This document shows, piece by piece, positions 46,278 through 55,016 of a stretch of DNA of 64,000 nucleotides. The notes beneath the pieces were generated by a model that searched no databases, was not told the origin of the DNA, and was given only the letters and a program-made list of their open reading frames with translations. The first letter of the stretch is position 1; each line of letters begins with the position of its first letter. The DNA is from Halorussus pelagicus. Its GTDB lineage: Archaea; Halobacteriota; Halobacteria; Halobacteriales; Haladaptataceae. The translations under genes and the position numbers were made by a program. The stretch covers positions 2,356,001 through 2,420,000 of the forward strand of contig NZ_CP035119.1 in the NCBI RefSeq assembly GCF_004087835.1, given 5' to 3'.

Positions 46278-46961
46278 CTACCACGCCTCGCCGCTGGCGA
46301 GGTCCACCTCGTGGTCAAGTTTCGAGGACGGACAGACGTTCTCCAGCACGCAGTCGTCACAGTCGGGGTTTCGCGCGGTGCAGGTCGCCCGCCCGTGACT
46401 GATACAGAGGTGCGTGAACTGTTGCCAGTCGTCCTCGGGGACGATACCCATCAAGTCCTGCTCGATGTCCGTCGGGCGTTCGTCCTCCGTGATACCGAGA
46501 CGCCGCGAGAGGCGCTGAACGTGGGTGTCAACCACGATACCCTCCACCACGTCGTGGCCGTGCTGGAGCACGACGTTTGCGGTCTTGCGCCCGACGCCTT
46601 TCAGTTCGGTCAACTCGTCCATCTTGTCGGGGACTTCGCCGTCGTACTCCTCGATGAGGGTTCGGGCGGTAGAGACGATGTAATCGGCCTTGCTGTTGTG
46701 GTACGTAATCGAGCCGATATCCTCGGAGAGTTCGTCAACGTCGGCTTCGGCGTACTCCCCGACGGTCTCGTACTTCTCGAAGAGGTGGGCGGTCTCCTTG
46801 TTTACGCGCTCGTCGGTACACTGCGCCGAGAGCATGACCGCGATGAGCAGTTCGAGGCGGTTCGAGAAATTAAGCGAGATTGTGGTGTCGGGATACTCCT
46901 CGTAGAGGCGTTCGACGACCTCCTCGGCTTGCGCTTGGCGGCTATCGAGTGGCGTTCCCAT
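46278..46961 (-). CDS. nth: Endonuclease III (DNA glycosylase/AP lyase)
   Basis: 227 aa. The helix-hairpin-helix with catalytic Lys is LKGVGRKTANVV, the catalytic Asp is in VVDTHVQRLSRRLG, and the [4Fe-4S] motif C-x6-C-x2-C-x5-C is complete near the C-terminus. It removes oxidised pyrimidines in base excision repair. Start at 46961 by family length. Confidence 0.96.
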   Translation of the reverse strand: MGTPLDSRQAQAEEVVERLYEEYPDTTISLNFSNRLELLIAVMLSAQCTDERVNKETAHLFEKYETVGEYAEADVDELSEDIGSITYHNSKADYIVSTARTLIEEYDGEVPDKMDELTELKGVGRKTANVVLQHGHDVVEGIVVDTHVQRLSRRLGITEDERPTDIEQDLMGIVPEDDWQQFTHLCISHGRATCTARNPDCDDCVLENVCPSSKLDHEVDLASGEAW

Positions 46962-47087
46962 GTCCGTTCGGTGGCGTGCGCGGGGTTTGAATGGTTCGCT
47001 ACTCGCTCGGACGCTGAAGTCGAATCCGCGAAAAGCCACTATCGGAGTACCGAGAGTTTTAACCACCACAACCACCCCCGTCCAAGC

Positions 47088-48068
47088 ATGAAGGCGACCG
47101 CGAAAGCTCACCCCATCCAAGGACTCGTTAAATATCACGGGATGCGCGACGAAGACCTGCGCCTCCCCTATCACGACTCCATCAGCGTCTGCACCGCGCC
47201 GAGTCACACCAAGACCACCGTCGAGTTCGACCCGGACCTCGACGCCGACACCTTCGTCGTCGGCGGCGAGAAGTTGGAGGCCCACGAGGCCGACCGCGTG
47301 GCCAACGTCGTCGCGGAGGTCCGAGCGCGCGCCGACGCCGACCACGCCCAGTATCCCGTCCGACTGGAGAGCGAGAACTCCTTCCCGTCGAACGTGGGTC
47401 TCGGTTCGTCGTCGTCCGGATTCGCCGCCGCGGCGATGGCGCTGGCGGAGGCCGCGGACCTCGACGCCACCCGGCCCGACATCTCGACCATCGCGCGCCG
47501 CGGGTCGTCCTCGGCCGCCCGCGCCGTGACCGGCGGGTTCTCGGACCTCCACACCGGACTCAACGACGAGGACTGTCGCTCCGAGCGCCTCGACAGTCCG
47601 CTCGAAGACGACCTGCGAATCGTCGCGGGTCTCGTCCCCGCCTACAAGGAGACCGAACACGCCCACCGCGAGGCCGCCGACAGCCACATGTTCGAGGCGC
47701 GACTCGCGCATATCCACGACCAGCTCGCGGAGGTGCGTGACGCGCTCCGCGAGGGCGACTTCCAGCGGGTCTTCGAGACCGCCGAACACGACTCGCTGTC
47801 GCTGGCTGCGACGACGATGACCGGTCCCTCCGGGTGGGTTTACTGGAAGCCCGACACCATCGAGATTTTCAACGCGGTCCGCGAACTCCGCGACGAGGGC
47901 GTGCCGGTCTACTTCTCGACTGACACCGGCGCGAGCGTCTACGTCAACACGACCGCCGAACACGTCGAACGCGTCGAGGAAGTCGTCGCCGACTGCGGCG
48001 TCGAGACGATGGTCTGGGAGGCTGGTGGCCCGGCCCGGATTCTCGACGAGAGCGAGGCGCTGTTCTGA
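47088..48068 (+). CDS. mvaD: Phosphomevalonate decarboxylase (GHMP kinase family)
   Basis: 326 aa. MKATAKAHPIQGLVKYHGMRD opens the protein, the ATP loop is VGLGSSSSGFAAAA, and ARRGSSSAARAVTGGF and STDTGASVYV supply substrate and catalytic residues. The haloarchaeal orthologue is established as decarboxylating mevalonate 5-phosphate to isopentenyl phosphate in the modified mevalonate pathway for lipid synthesis. TATA-like AGTTTTAACC lies about 30 bases upstream. Confidence 0.93.
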   Translation: MKATAKAHPIQGLVKYHGMRDEDLRLPYHDSISVCTAPSHTKTTVEFDPDLDADTFVVGGEKLEAHEADRVANVVAEVRARADADHAQYPVRLESENSFPSNVGLGSSSSGFAAAAMALAEAADLDATRPDISTIARRGSSSAARAVTGGFSDLHTGLNDEDCRSERLDSPLEDDLRIVAGLVPAYKETEHAHREAADSHMFEARLAHIHDQLAEVRDALREGDFQRVFETAEHDSLSLAATTMTGPSGWVYWKPDTIEIFNAVRELRDEGVPVYFSTDTGASVYVNTTAEHVERVEEVVADCGVETMVWEAGGPARILDESEALF

Positions 48069-48081
48069 ACCGAACGCCGTC

Positions 48082-48421
48082 TCAGAGGCCCACGTAGTCC
48101 GTCGCTCGCTCGACGCAGGCATCGACCACTTCGGTTTCGAGCGTCCCCTGCCAGCGGTCGTGGTCTAAATCGTCGTGGTCCGGAGAGGCGAACCCCCACG
48201 TCACGACCTTGCTGTTTTCGGGCATTCCTCCGCGAATCCAGTCGTCGTCGCGCAGTTCGAATCCCTCGTCGTACCACGACTTCGAGGTGAGCGTCAGCGC
48301 GACGTACTGCTCGCCGTAGAACGGATGCGACTCGTCCGAGACGATGAGCCACGGGCGAGCGTGCGTGCTGTTGTCGAACGGGTCTTTTTCCGTAGACAAC
48401 GTCGCCTCGGTCGTAGTTCAT
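48082..48421 (-). CDS. PemK/MazF-like toxin, frameshifted near the start
   Basis: The ATG at 48421 overlaps the antitoxin-like stop by ATGA and gives MNYDRGDVVYGK, the PemK/MazF N-terminal motif. A run of five T's (48385-48389, plus strand) then shifts the frame; with four T's it would read on as DPFDNSTHARPWLIVSDESHP. As written, the C-terminal 105 aa can be made only from a TTG at 48399. The family cleaves mRNA. The toxin is probably inactive in this sequence, or the run is variable or an assembly error. Confidence 0.75.
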
Positions 48422-48798
48422 TCGTCGTCCTCGTCGCGTTCGGCGTTCGGATGCGGTTCGTCGGGCGCGTGAGCGGCCCACTCGTCGGGGTCTTCCTCTC
48501 CGAGTCGGTCGTCGAGAGCGGATGTGGTTCGGAAGTACGCACTGAACGACGCGAGTCGCTCTTCGTCGGCGGTGATGGCCCAGTAGGGACCTTTGTGCCG
48601 GACGAGTTCGCGGTCTTCGAGGCGACGGAGGACGTTCCCGATGGAGTTTTTATTCACACCGACCTGCTCGGCGATCTCGGCGGGCTTGAACGCGAGGTCG
48701 TCGTTATGGGCGAGAAAGCGGAGGACGCGCTCGCCGTTCGTCATGTCGGCGAGTTCGGTCTCGCTTTTCTCTTCGAAGGTGTCGATGTCGATAGACAT
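48418..48798 (-). CDS. Winged-helix regulator, putative antitoxin
   Basis: 126 aa. A MarR/ArsR-like winged helix (FKPAEIAEQVGVNKNSIGNVLRRLEDRELVRHKG) occupies residues 35-75; the C-terminal half is acidic. It overlaps the PemK-like toxin by ATGA, the usual arrangement of antitoxin before toxin. Repeated GTAAC sites just upstream suggest autoregulation. Confidence 0.82.
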   Translation of the reverse strand: MSIDIDTFEEKSETELADMTNGERVLRFLAHNDDLAFKPAEIAEQVGVNKNSIGNVLRRLEDRELVRHKGPYWAITADEERLASFSAYFRTTSALDDRLGEEDPDEWAAHAPDEPHPNAERDEDDE

Positions 48799-48810
48799 GA
48801 GTGGATAGAC

Positions 48811-48868
48811 GTAACCTATCGTAATACGTGTTACTGACGTACAGATGTAACCATGTACGCAATGTAAC
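48811..48868. promoter_or_regulatory. Repeated GTAAC sites upstream of the toxin-antitoxin operon
   Basis: GTAAC occurs at 48811, 48847 and 48864, and inverted (GTTAC) at 48830-48834. Spacing between start points is 17-19 bp, less than two helix turns. The set overlaps the likely TATA element (CGTATTACG on the minus strand). Confidence 0.5.
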
Positions 48869-48954
48869 TCAGCTCTCGCAGTTGCTTCGCCAACCGTGAC
48901 CTATCGGCGTCTCCCCCGCACTTCTAAGCCCCCTCGCTCCCTAGCCCCGACAGA

Positions 48955-50115
48955 ATGCGAATCGCTGTCCTCGGCGCGGGCTACGCCGGACTGGCCCTCG
49001 CCCGAAAACTGGAGCGCACCGTCCCCGACGACGTGGAGATTCTGGTCGTAGAACGGACCGGACGCCACCTCGTCCAGCACGAAATTCATCGCGCGATTCG
49101 TCGCCCGTCGATTGCCGACGACATCGTGGTTCCGCTAGACGAGGTGCTGGACCGCGCTGAGGTCCGGCAGGCCGAGGTCGCCGAGGTGGACCCTGACGAA
49201 AACGTCGTCGCGCTCGCGTCGGGCGAGGAAATCGACTACGACTACGCCGCGGTCTGTCTCGGGACCGAGACGGCGTTCTACGGACTGCCGGGCCTCGAAG
49301 AACACGCCACGCCGCTCAAGACGCTGGACGACGCCGAGACGATTCGCGCGGGGTTCCTCGACGCGATTTCGGCCGGACGACCCGACGACCCGAGTCGCGT
49401 CGTCGTCGGCGGTGCGGGCCTGTCGGGCGTGCAGGTCGCGGGCGAACTCGCGGCGTTCGCCCGCGAGGAAGGCGAGAGCGAGTCCGTCACCGTCACCCTG
49501 CTCGAACAGTTGGACGAGGTCGCGCCCGCGTTCCCCGAGAACTTCCAATCTGCGGTCCGCGAGCAGTTGGAGACCCGCGATGTGGAGATTCGGACCGGTA
49601 CGGCGGTCTCCTCGGCGGACGACGAGGCCATCGAACTTGACACCGGCGAGCGAATCGACTACGACCAGTTTGTCTGGACTGGCGGCATCCGCGGTCCCGA
49701 CGCCCTCGGCGGCGAGCGCCCCGCGGTGAAAAACACCCTGCGACTCGGCGACGGCACCTTCGTCGTCGGCGACGCGGCCCGCGTGGTGGACGCCGACGGC
49801 GAACCTGTCCCGGCGAGCGCGCAGGCCGCGGTCCGGGAGGCCCGCGCCGTCGCGGAGAACGTCGCCAGCCTCGTGGCGTACGACCGCGAGGGCGACGATA
49901 TGTTCGAACCGCGACTCGAACCCTTCGCGTTCGACTCGCCGGGGTGGCTGGTCTCCATCGGCGACGGCGCGGTGGCGCAGGTCGGTCCGACGGTTCTCAC
50001 CGGCGCGGCCGCGAAGGCGCTCAAGACGACCGTCGGCGCTGGCTACCTTTCGTCGGTGGGTGCGATACGGAACGCCGCGGACCTCGTGGGAGAAGAGTTG
50101 GGATACGAAACGTAG
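48955..50115 (+). CDS. Type II NADH dehydrogenase-like FAD oxidoreductase
   Basis: 386 aa. FAD-binding GAGYAGLALARKL at residue 7 and NAD(P)-binding GGAGLSGVQVAGELA at about 152 are both intact, with the FAD phosphate motif TFVVGDAARV near residue 265. The C-terminal SPGWLVSIGDGAVAQVG fits membrane-bound NDH-2, which passes electrons from NADH to menaquinone without pumping. It would feed the bc-type complex encoded upstream. Confidence 0.88.
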   Translation: MRIAVLGAGYAGLALARKLERTVPDDVEILVVERTGRHLVQHEIHRAIRRPSIADDIVVPLDEVLDRAEVRQAEVAEVDPDENVVALASGEEIDYDYAAVCLGTETAFYGLPGLEEHATPLKTLDDAETIRAGFLDAISAGRPDDPSRVVVGGAGLSGVQVAGELAAFAREEGESESVTVTLLEQLDEVAPAFPENFQSAVREQLETRDVEIRTGTAVSSADDEAIELDTGERIDYDQFVWTGGIRGPDALGGERPAVKNTLRLGDGTFVVGDAARVVDADGEPVPASAQAAVREARAVAENVASLVAYDREGDDMFEPRLEPFAFDSPGWLVSIGDGAVAQVGPTVLTGAAAKALKTTVGAGYLSSVGAIRNAADLVGEELGYET

Positions 50116-50120
50116 TCGGC

Positions 50121-50495
50121 CTACAGTCCGGGCACGCCGAGCGCGCCGGTGGCGATGAGACCCACCGAATTGAGCACGACCAGCACGACCCAGACCGTGA
50201 TGTAGGCGACGAGCGCGATACCGAGCGCCTTCCCCCAACCGCCGGGGTAGCGCGCGTTGATGACGTACACCCACGCCAGCAGGCCGAGGACGGAGCCGAC
50301 GAGGCCGCCGACGATGGGGATGATGCTGAACAGCCCCGCGACCAGCCACCAGACGAGCGCGCCGACCAGCGCGGTCAGGATGGCGTACTCGTAGTCGTCT
50401 CGGTCGGCGATGACGCGCGCGCCGACGTAGATACCGAACGCCCCGATGAGGAGGCTCACGACGAAGCCGATGACGAAGTTCAGGAACCCTACCAT
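50121..50495 (-). CDS. Four-helix membrane protein, Yip1-like
   Basis: 124 aa, almost wholly hydrophobic, with four predicted helices and Gly-rich turns (VGGLVGSVLGLLAWVY). Probably a small integral membrane protein of the Yip1/DUF-type; not assigned. The TATA box at 50522 fits a leaderless start at 50495. Confidence 0.72.
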   Translation of the reverse strand: MVGFLNFVIGFVVSLLIGAFGIYVGARVIADRDDYEYAILTALVGALVWWLVAGLFSIIPIVGGLVGSVLGLLAWVYVINARYPGGWGKALGIALVAYITVWVVLVVLNSVGLIATGALGVPGL

Positions 50496-50521
50496 GTGTC
50501 CGTATTTGCTTCGAGCGACCA

Positions 50522-50529
50522 TTTATATG
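50522..50529 (-). promoter_or_regulatory. TATA box of the four-helix protein gene
   Basis: The minus strand reads CATATAAA, centred about 30 bases upstream of the ATG at 50495. Confidence 0.6.
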
Positions 50530-50613
50530 TAGCGTCTGTCGGTCGCGGACGGGGACCGCGGCCGCGACGGGCGTCCGGCAGGTCTCACTCGCTGAGACGG
50601 TCGCGCCTCGCGC

Positions 50614-51249
50614 TCACCGCGTGCGCTCGTCGGTTTCGAGGTTCATCTCCGTCTCGTCGGCGTCGCGGTCGGCGGAGGTGCGCTCGCTCTCGTCGCCGGT
50701 CCGCGCGCGCTCGATTCGCTTGCGCGCGCTCTCGGGCGTCTCGGTTTCGAGTAGCGCCTCGACCTTTCGCTCGAAGTCCGTCTCGCTGAGGTCGCCACGC
50801 GCGTATCGCTCGCGGAGCGTGTCGAGCGCGTCCTGTTTCGACTCCACTTCGGCGTCCTCAACTCGCTCGGCGCTCCGGCCGGACTCGTCGTTTTGCTGTG
50901 CCGTCGCGGCCCTGCCGTCGTGGCGGTGGCGTTCGCCCGTGCCGTCGTGGCGGTGGCGTTCGCCCGTGCCGTCGTGGCGGTGGCGTTCGCCGGTATCGTC
51001 GTACCGGTCGTATTCGCCAGTCTCGTCGTGTCGCTGATGCTCCCTCGTGCCGAGCCATGGGTCGTACTCGCCCGTGCCGTGGTCCCCGGTCAGGGTCGCC
51101 ACTATCGGAACGAGGACCGCAAACCCGATGACGAACACGAGCCAGAAGTCCTCGACGCCCAGAAAGAGCGCACCGAGACCGGCACCGAGGATTCCGAGTG
51201 AGGTGAGTCCGACGAGCGCGTTCTCGTGAGACTCCGTCGGGTCGTTCAT
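50614..51249 (-). CDS. SHOCT-domain membrane protein with nine-residue repeats
   Basis: 211 aa. Two membrane helices (about 12-55) are followed by a hydrophilic region with three copies of TGERHRHDG plus looser copies (TGEYDRYDD), then a coiled segment and a SHOCT motif (DALDTLRERYARGDLSETDFERKVEALL). The His-rich repeat could bind metal. The start at 51249 is the first with a sensible first helix. Confidence 0.8.
   Translation of the reverse strand: MNDPTESHENALVGLTSLGILGAGLGALFLGVEDFWLVFVIGFAVLVPIVATLTGDHGTGEYDPWLGTREHQRHDETGEYDRYDDTGERHRHDGTGERHRHDGTGERHRHDGRAATAQQNDESGRSAERVEDAEVESKQDALDTLRERYARGDLSETDFERKVEALLETETPESARKRIERARTGDESERTSADRDADETEMNLETDERTR
50914..51048. repeat. 27-bp coding tandem repeat
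   Basis: Three near-identical 27-bp units (GCCGTCGTGGCGGTGGCG at the start of each) run from 50914 to 50994, followed by two diverged units to 51048. They encode the TGERHRHDG repeat. Confidence 0.85.
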
Positions 51250-51362
51250 GCAGACTGCTACCACCGACGACGTTAAAAAGGTTGTAATCTCTCGGACACG
51301 ACGAATTCTGTTGGGTACCCGGCGTCAATGGGTTTAAGTTTATACGCCGACCTTCGGAGCGC

Positions 51363-51584
51363 ATGGCACGCGAGACTGCGTTCGTAGACAAAGCACTGGC
51401 GGGGGCGGTCGGTCTCGCCGCCGGAGTCGTTATCGGTGCCCACGCGCTGCGCCGCTACCGGCGCACCGGGGGCACGACGATTATCTGCACGGAGTGTGGC
51501 GAAGCGCTCCCGGTAGACGACGTGCTCGACCCGACGGTAACCTGTTCCTGTGTCGCACCGCGGGACTCGCACGGCTTCTGGTAG
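51363..51584 (+). CDS. Small membrane protein with zinc-ribbon-like end
   Basis: 73 aa: one hydrophobic helix (about 11-26), a basic stretch (RRYRRT), then CTECGEALPVDDVLDPTVTCSC, four cysteines suited to bind zinc. TTTATA near 51338 gives a leaderless start. Function unknown. Confidence 0.72.
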   Translation: MARETAFVDKALAGAVGLAAGVVIGAHALRRYRRTGGTTIICTECGEALPVDDVLDPTVTCSCVAPRDSHGFW

Positions 51585-51620
51585 CGAGGCGTTTTCCCGG
51601 TTCGTGCCCAACGACCCCGC

Positions 51621-51968
51621 ATGGACGATTCGGACCTGCGCGAGCGACTCGAACAACGACTGATGAGCCACGGCGTCTACGTCACCGACCTCACGACCGA
51701 CGAGGGGACGCTCCGCATCGAGTACGAGACGGCCTCGCCGGGCGACGGCGTGCCCCACCGCGAGGTCGGCCGCGTCCTCAATCGCCTGCTGGCGCTCCAC
51801 GAGGAAGGATGGGACCCTCTCGACGTTCGCGCCGACGTGTCGAGCATCGAGGAGGAGCCGCGAGGGACGTGGCGGGCCGACGCCGAGTGGTTGACCGCCC
51901 ACGCTCGCGGCGACCTCTCGGACGTTGACCTCTCTCAGCGCGTCATCGACACCATTGAGGAACCCTGA
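51621..51968 (+). CDS. Small soluble hypothetical protein
   Basis: 115 aa, acidic, with VYVTDLTTDEGTLRIEYE and a helical tail (SDVDLSQRVIDTI). It has the look of a conserved haloarchaeal protein, but no function is recognised. The stop is 19 bases from the convergent aminotransferase. Confidence 0.75.
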   Translation: MDDSDLRERLEQRLMSHGVYVTDLTTDEGTLRIEYETASPGDGVPHREVGRVLNRLLALHEEGWDPLDVRADVSSIEEEPRGTWRADAEWLTAHARGDLSDVDLSQRVIDTIEEP

Positions 51969-51987
51969 GCCGTGGTTCCGTCCTCGC

Positions 51988-53076
51988 TCAGTCGAGAACG
52001 TCCGCGAGCGCGTCCATCGCGCGCTCGACTCGCTCGGCGTCGGCGTTGTACCCCATGTGCCCGACCCGAAGTACGTCGTCGGCGAGGTCGCCGAGACCGG
52101 TTGCGAGGGTGACGCCGTGGCGGTCGGCCAGTTTCTCTTGCAGGTCGCTCGCGTCTCCATCCACTTCGAACGCGGTCACGGTCGGCGAGCGGAGCGCCTC
52201 GTCGGCGGCGAACGGGTCGAGACCGAGGTCCCGGCCGCGCTCGCGGCACCGAGCGGCGACCGCCTCGTGGCGGTCGTAGACGCTGGCGAGACCTTCCTCA
52301 AGCAGTCTATCGAGCGACGCGTCCAGCGCGTAGAGGTTCGAGACGCTGTGGGTGTAGGGCAGATGGGGAGCCGAGCCGTCCGAAATCTCGATGTCCCGCC
52401 ACGGTTCGAGGCTGGTGTAGAAGGTGTTCTGCTCGATATCTTCGACTCTCCCCCACGCGGCGTCGCTGACCGACAGCGTGGTCAGGCCCGCGGGCGAACT
52501 GAAACACTTCTGGGAGGCTCCGAGACACACGTCGATGTTCTCGGTCGGGACCGGCGCGCCCCCGAGCGACGAGACCGCATCGACTATCGTCAGGACGCCC
52601 GCGTCCTGCAAGATGCCCAGAATTTCGTCGAAGTCGTTCAACACGCCGGTCGGCGTCTCGCAGTGGACCATCGTGGCAACTTCGAAGTCGCGCTCCGCGA
52701 CTAGCTCTTTCACGGTCTCTACGTCGAATCTCGCGTCGAAGGGCACGTCGTGGAGTAGCGGGTCGCCGCCGTGGGTCTCCACGAAGTCCGCGAACCCCTC
52801 GCCGTAGATGCCGTTGGCCAGACAGAGGACTTCGTCGCCGGGTGCGACCAGCGACGCGACGGCCGTCTCCAACCCGAGGATGCCCTCGCCGCTGAGGACC
52901 ACAGTATCGTCATCGGTGTCGTACACCCGCGCCAGTTTGTCGAGCAGGTCTCGGTAGAACGTGCCGAACTCTGCCTCCACGTCGGGGTTGACCGGCGGGC
53001 GACCCATCGCGTCCAGTACGTCCGGCGGAACGGCGGTCGGTCCGGGCGTCATCAGCAGTTCGTCGTCGTTGGTCAT
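51988..53076 (-). CDS. Class V aminotransferase (alanine-glyoxylate / serine-pyruvate type)
   Basis: 362 aa. LLMTPGPTAVPPDVLDAM at the start, the cofactor Asp in VDAVSSLGG, the PLP lysine in GASQKCFSSP, and the terminal VLRVGHMGY are family hallmarks. It probably transaminates glyoxylate or pyruvate with alanine or serine. Start chosen at 53076 by the TPGPT spacing. A truncated second copy lies at 55017-55225. Confidence 0.92.
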   Translation of the reverse strand: MTNDDELLMTPGPTAVPPDVLDAMGRPPVNPDVEAEFGTFYRDLLDKLARVYDTDDDTVVLSGEGILGLETAVASLVAPGDEVLCLANGIYGEGFADFVETHGGDPLLHDVPFDARFDVETVKELVAERDFEVATMVHCETPTGVLNDFDEILGILQDAGVLTIVDAVSSLGGAPVPTENIDVCLGASQKCFSSPAGLTTLSVSDAAWGRVEDIEQNTFYTSLEPWRDIEISDGSAPHLPYTHSVSNLYALDASLDRLLEEGLASVYDRHEAVAARCRERGRDLGLDPFAADEALRSPTVTAFEVDGDASDLQEKLADRHGVTLATGLGDLADDVLRVGHMGYNADAERVERAMDALADVLD

Positions 53077-53195
53077 GAGGTGGTTTGGCACTCGGCGCGG
53101 TAAAGAGGCGTCGTTTGCGCGGACGACGAAGCGGGTGTGCACTCCGAGGGCACGACCGTAGAAGTGTTAACGTCTTTCAGTGCCTATCGACCGCT

Positions 53196-54335
53196 ATGGA
53201 ACCGACTTCGAGACGGCGGTTCGTGGCCGCGGCAGGTGTCGCGCTGACCGGGCTGTCGGGATGCATCGGGGGACTCACCGCGGAGGGTGTCGAGGGGCAG
53301 GATGGGGAGTTGCAGGACAGTCGAGCGGGAGCGCAGGGGACGACCACCGCGAGCGAGCGCGTCGGCGGGATTCCGCTCCGTCCATCGGCGCTCCCGGTCG
53401 AGTACGACCTCGCAACGCTCCGCGAGGAGGTCCTGTCTGGCGGTCCGCCGAAGGACGGCATCCCGTCGATAGACGAACCGACGTTTCAGGACGCCGAGCA
53501 GGCGGATTCAGAGTTGCGCCCCGAAGACGTGGTGTTCGGTCTCGTTCGGAACGGCGAGGTCAAGGCCTATCCCCAGAAGATTCTGGTCCAACACGAGATA
53601 ACCAACGACGTGGTGGGCGGCGAGCCAGTTTCGGTGACTTACTGTCCGCTGACCGGGACCGCGATGGGGTTCCGGCGCGGTGAGACCACCTTCGGGGTGT
53701 CGGGGAAACTGGTGAACAACAACCTCGTGATGTACGACCGAGAGACCGACAGCCGGTGGCCCCAAATCCTCGGGACCGCGATTTCCGGCGAGTTCGGGGG
53801 GCGGTCTCTGCAGGAGTTTCGACTCGTCTGGACGACGTGGGAAATGTGGAAGGCGACCCATCCCGAGACGCGAGTCCTCTCGACGGACACCGGGCACGTC
53901 CGCAACTACGAACAGGACCCTTACGGTTCCTACGTCCCGAATCCGTCGGGGTACTACGTGCGGGACTCGACGCTGTTCGCGCCGCTCGGGGAGGACGACC
54001 GCCTGCCGAACAAGCGGGTCGTTCTCGGCGCGCGGCTACCGGAGTCGGAGTCGCGGCTCGCGTTCGAGAAGCCCGCGCTCCGAGAGGCGGGCGTGCTGTC
54101 CGGTTCGGTCGGTGACGCCACCCTCCTCGGGGTCTACGACCCGAGGCTCGACACGGCCTACGTCTACCGGAACCCGACTGGCCGGTCGTTCGACTACGAC
54201 AAGGGGCGGGCCGTCGCCGACGACGGGACGCGCTACGAACCCGCGAACCTCCCGCTCGACCGATTCTACGCCTTCGACGCGATGTGGTTCGCGTGGTCGG
54301 GGTTCTACCCGAGTACGGAGGTCGTGACGGGATGA
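53196..54335 (+). CDS. DUF3179 Tat lipoprotein
   Basis: 379 aa. The signal SRRRFVAAAG with lipobox LSGC is followed by a linker and the DUF3179 domain: DGIPSIDEPTF, VEVKAYPQKIL-type segment, and VSVTYCPLTGTAMGFRR with a single conserved Cys. Family function is unknown; the conserved Cys and the PLTGT motif suggest a metal or redox site. The next gene follows after 43 bases. Confidence 0.9.
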   Translation: MEPTSRRRFVAAAGVALTGLSGCIGGLTAEGVEGQDGELQDSRAGAQGTTTASERVGGIPLRPSALPVEYDLATLREEVLSGGPPKDGIPSIDEPTFQDAEQADSELRPEDVVFGLVRNGEVKAYPQKILVQHEITNDVVGGEPVSVTYCPLTGTAMGFRRGETTFGVSGKLVNNNLVMYDRETDSRWPQILGTAISGEFGGRSLQEFRLVWTTWEMWKATHPETRVLSTDTGHVRNYEQDPYGSYVPNPSGYYVRDSTLFAPLGEDDRLPNKRVVLGARLPESESRLAFEKPALREAGVLSGSVGDATLLGVYDPRLDTAYVYRNPTGRSFDYDKGRAVADDGTRYEPANLPLDRFYAFDAMWFAWSGFYPSTEVVTG

Positions 54336-54378
54336 CGGGCGTCGAAGAGATGCGACGGAGAGTCGGGGTGGTGACCTA

Positions 54379-54978
54379 ATGGCCACCGAGACGCGCTCGC
54401 GCGGTCCGGTCCGCCGGACCGTCTCCCGGACGGAGTTCGCGGTCCGGGCGTCGCTCGGGCGGCGCGACGGGGTCGCGGTGTTCGCGGGCGCGACGGCGCT
54501 CTATCTGCTGGCGTATCTCTGGCTCGGCGACCTCCTCGCGTTCGACGGAAGCGGTGAGGTCGGGATACTCGTCGCCGAGAATCCGCTCGGACGCCTCTTC
54601 CAACCGGCCAACAGCGCCCTCTCTTTCGAACCGGTCGCGCTCGTGGAGTTCGGGTTCGGCACGTATCTGTTCTCGCTGAACACGCTCCTCGGTCTCGGTA
54701 TCGCACTGCTGGTCGGGGTGAACCTCGCGGTGACGTACCTCGCGTGGCGACAGCCGAAGGCCTGTGGCATCGCCTCGTCGTCGTCCGGTCTGCTGGCCGG
54801 GGTTCCTGCGCTATTGTCGGGTGCGGCGTGCTGTGGCCCGGTTGTCCTCGTCATCTTCGGCATTCAGGCGTCGAGCGCGATGCTGACCGTCTTCCAGTGG
54901 TTGGTTCCCGTCGCAATCGTCCTGCTGGTCGGGAGTCTGCTGTGGGTCGGTCGGAAGGTAGACCCCGCACTGGCCTAA
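54379..54978 (+). CDS. Membrane protein with CCGP motif (MerT-like)
   Basis: 199 aa with four or five helices. The third quarter contains GVPALLSGAACCGPVVLVIFG, resembling the Cys-Cys-x-Gly-Pro motif in the first helix of MerT-type metal transporters, though the order differs. A mercury or copper role is a guess. It follows the DUF3179 gene and may share its operon. Confidence 0.72.
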   Translation: MATETRSRGPVRRTVSRTEFAVRASLGRRDGVAVFAGATALYLLAYLWLGDLLAFDGSGEVGILVAENPLGRLFQPANSALSFEPVALVEFGFGTYLFSLNTLLGLGIALLVGVNLAVTYLAWRQPKACGIASSSSGLLAGVPALLSGAACCGPVVLVIFGIQASSAMLTVFQWLVPVAIVLLVGSLLWVGRKVDPALA

Positions 54979-55016
54979 CTGCGGGAGAGGACGAGCGTCG
55001 CCGCGACTCCTGCGAG

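Noticed and set aside
46143-47087. Upstream extension of phosphomevalonate decarboxylase opposite nth
   Set aside because: The frame is open only because nth lies on the other strand; the family N-terminus begins at 47088.
50914-51048. Tandem repeats considered as a CRISPR array
   Set aside because: Units are directly adjacent without spacers and lie inside a coding frame.
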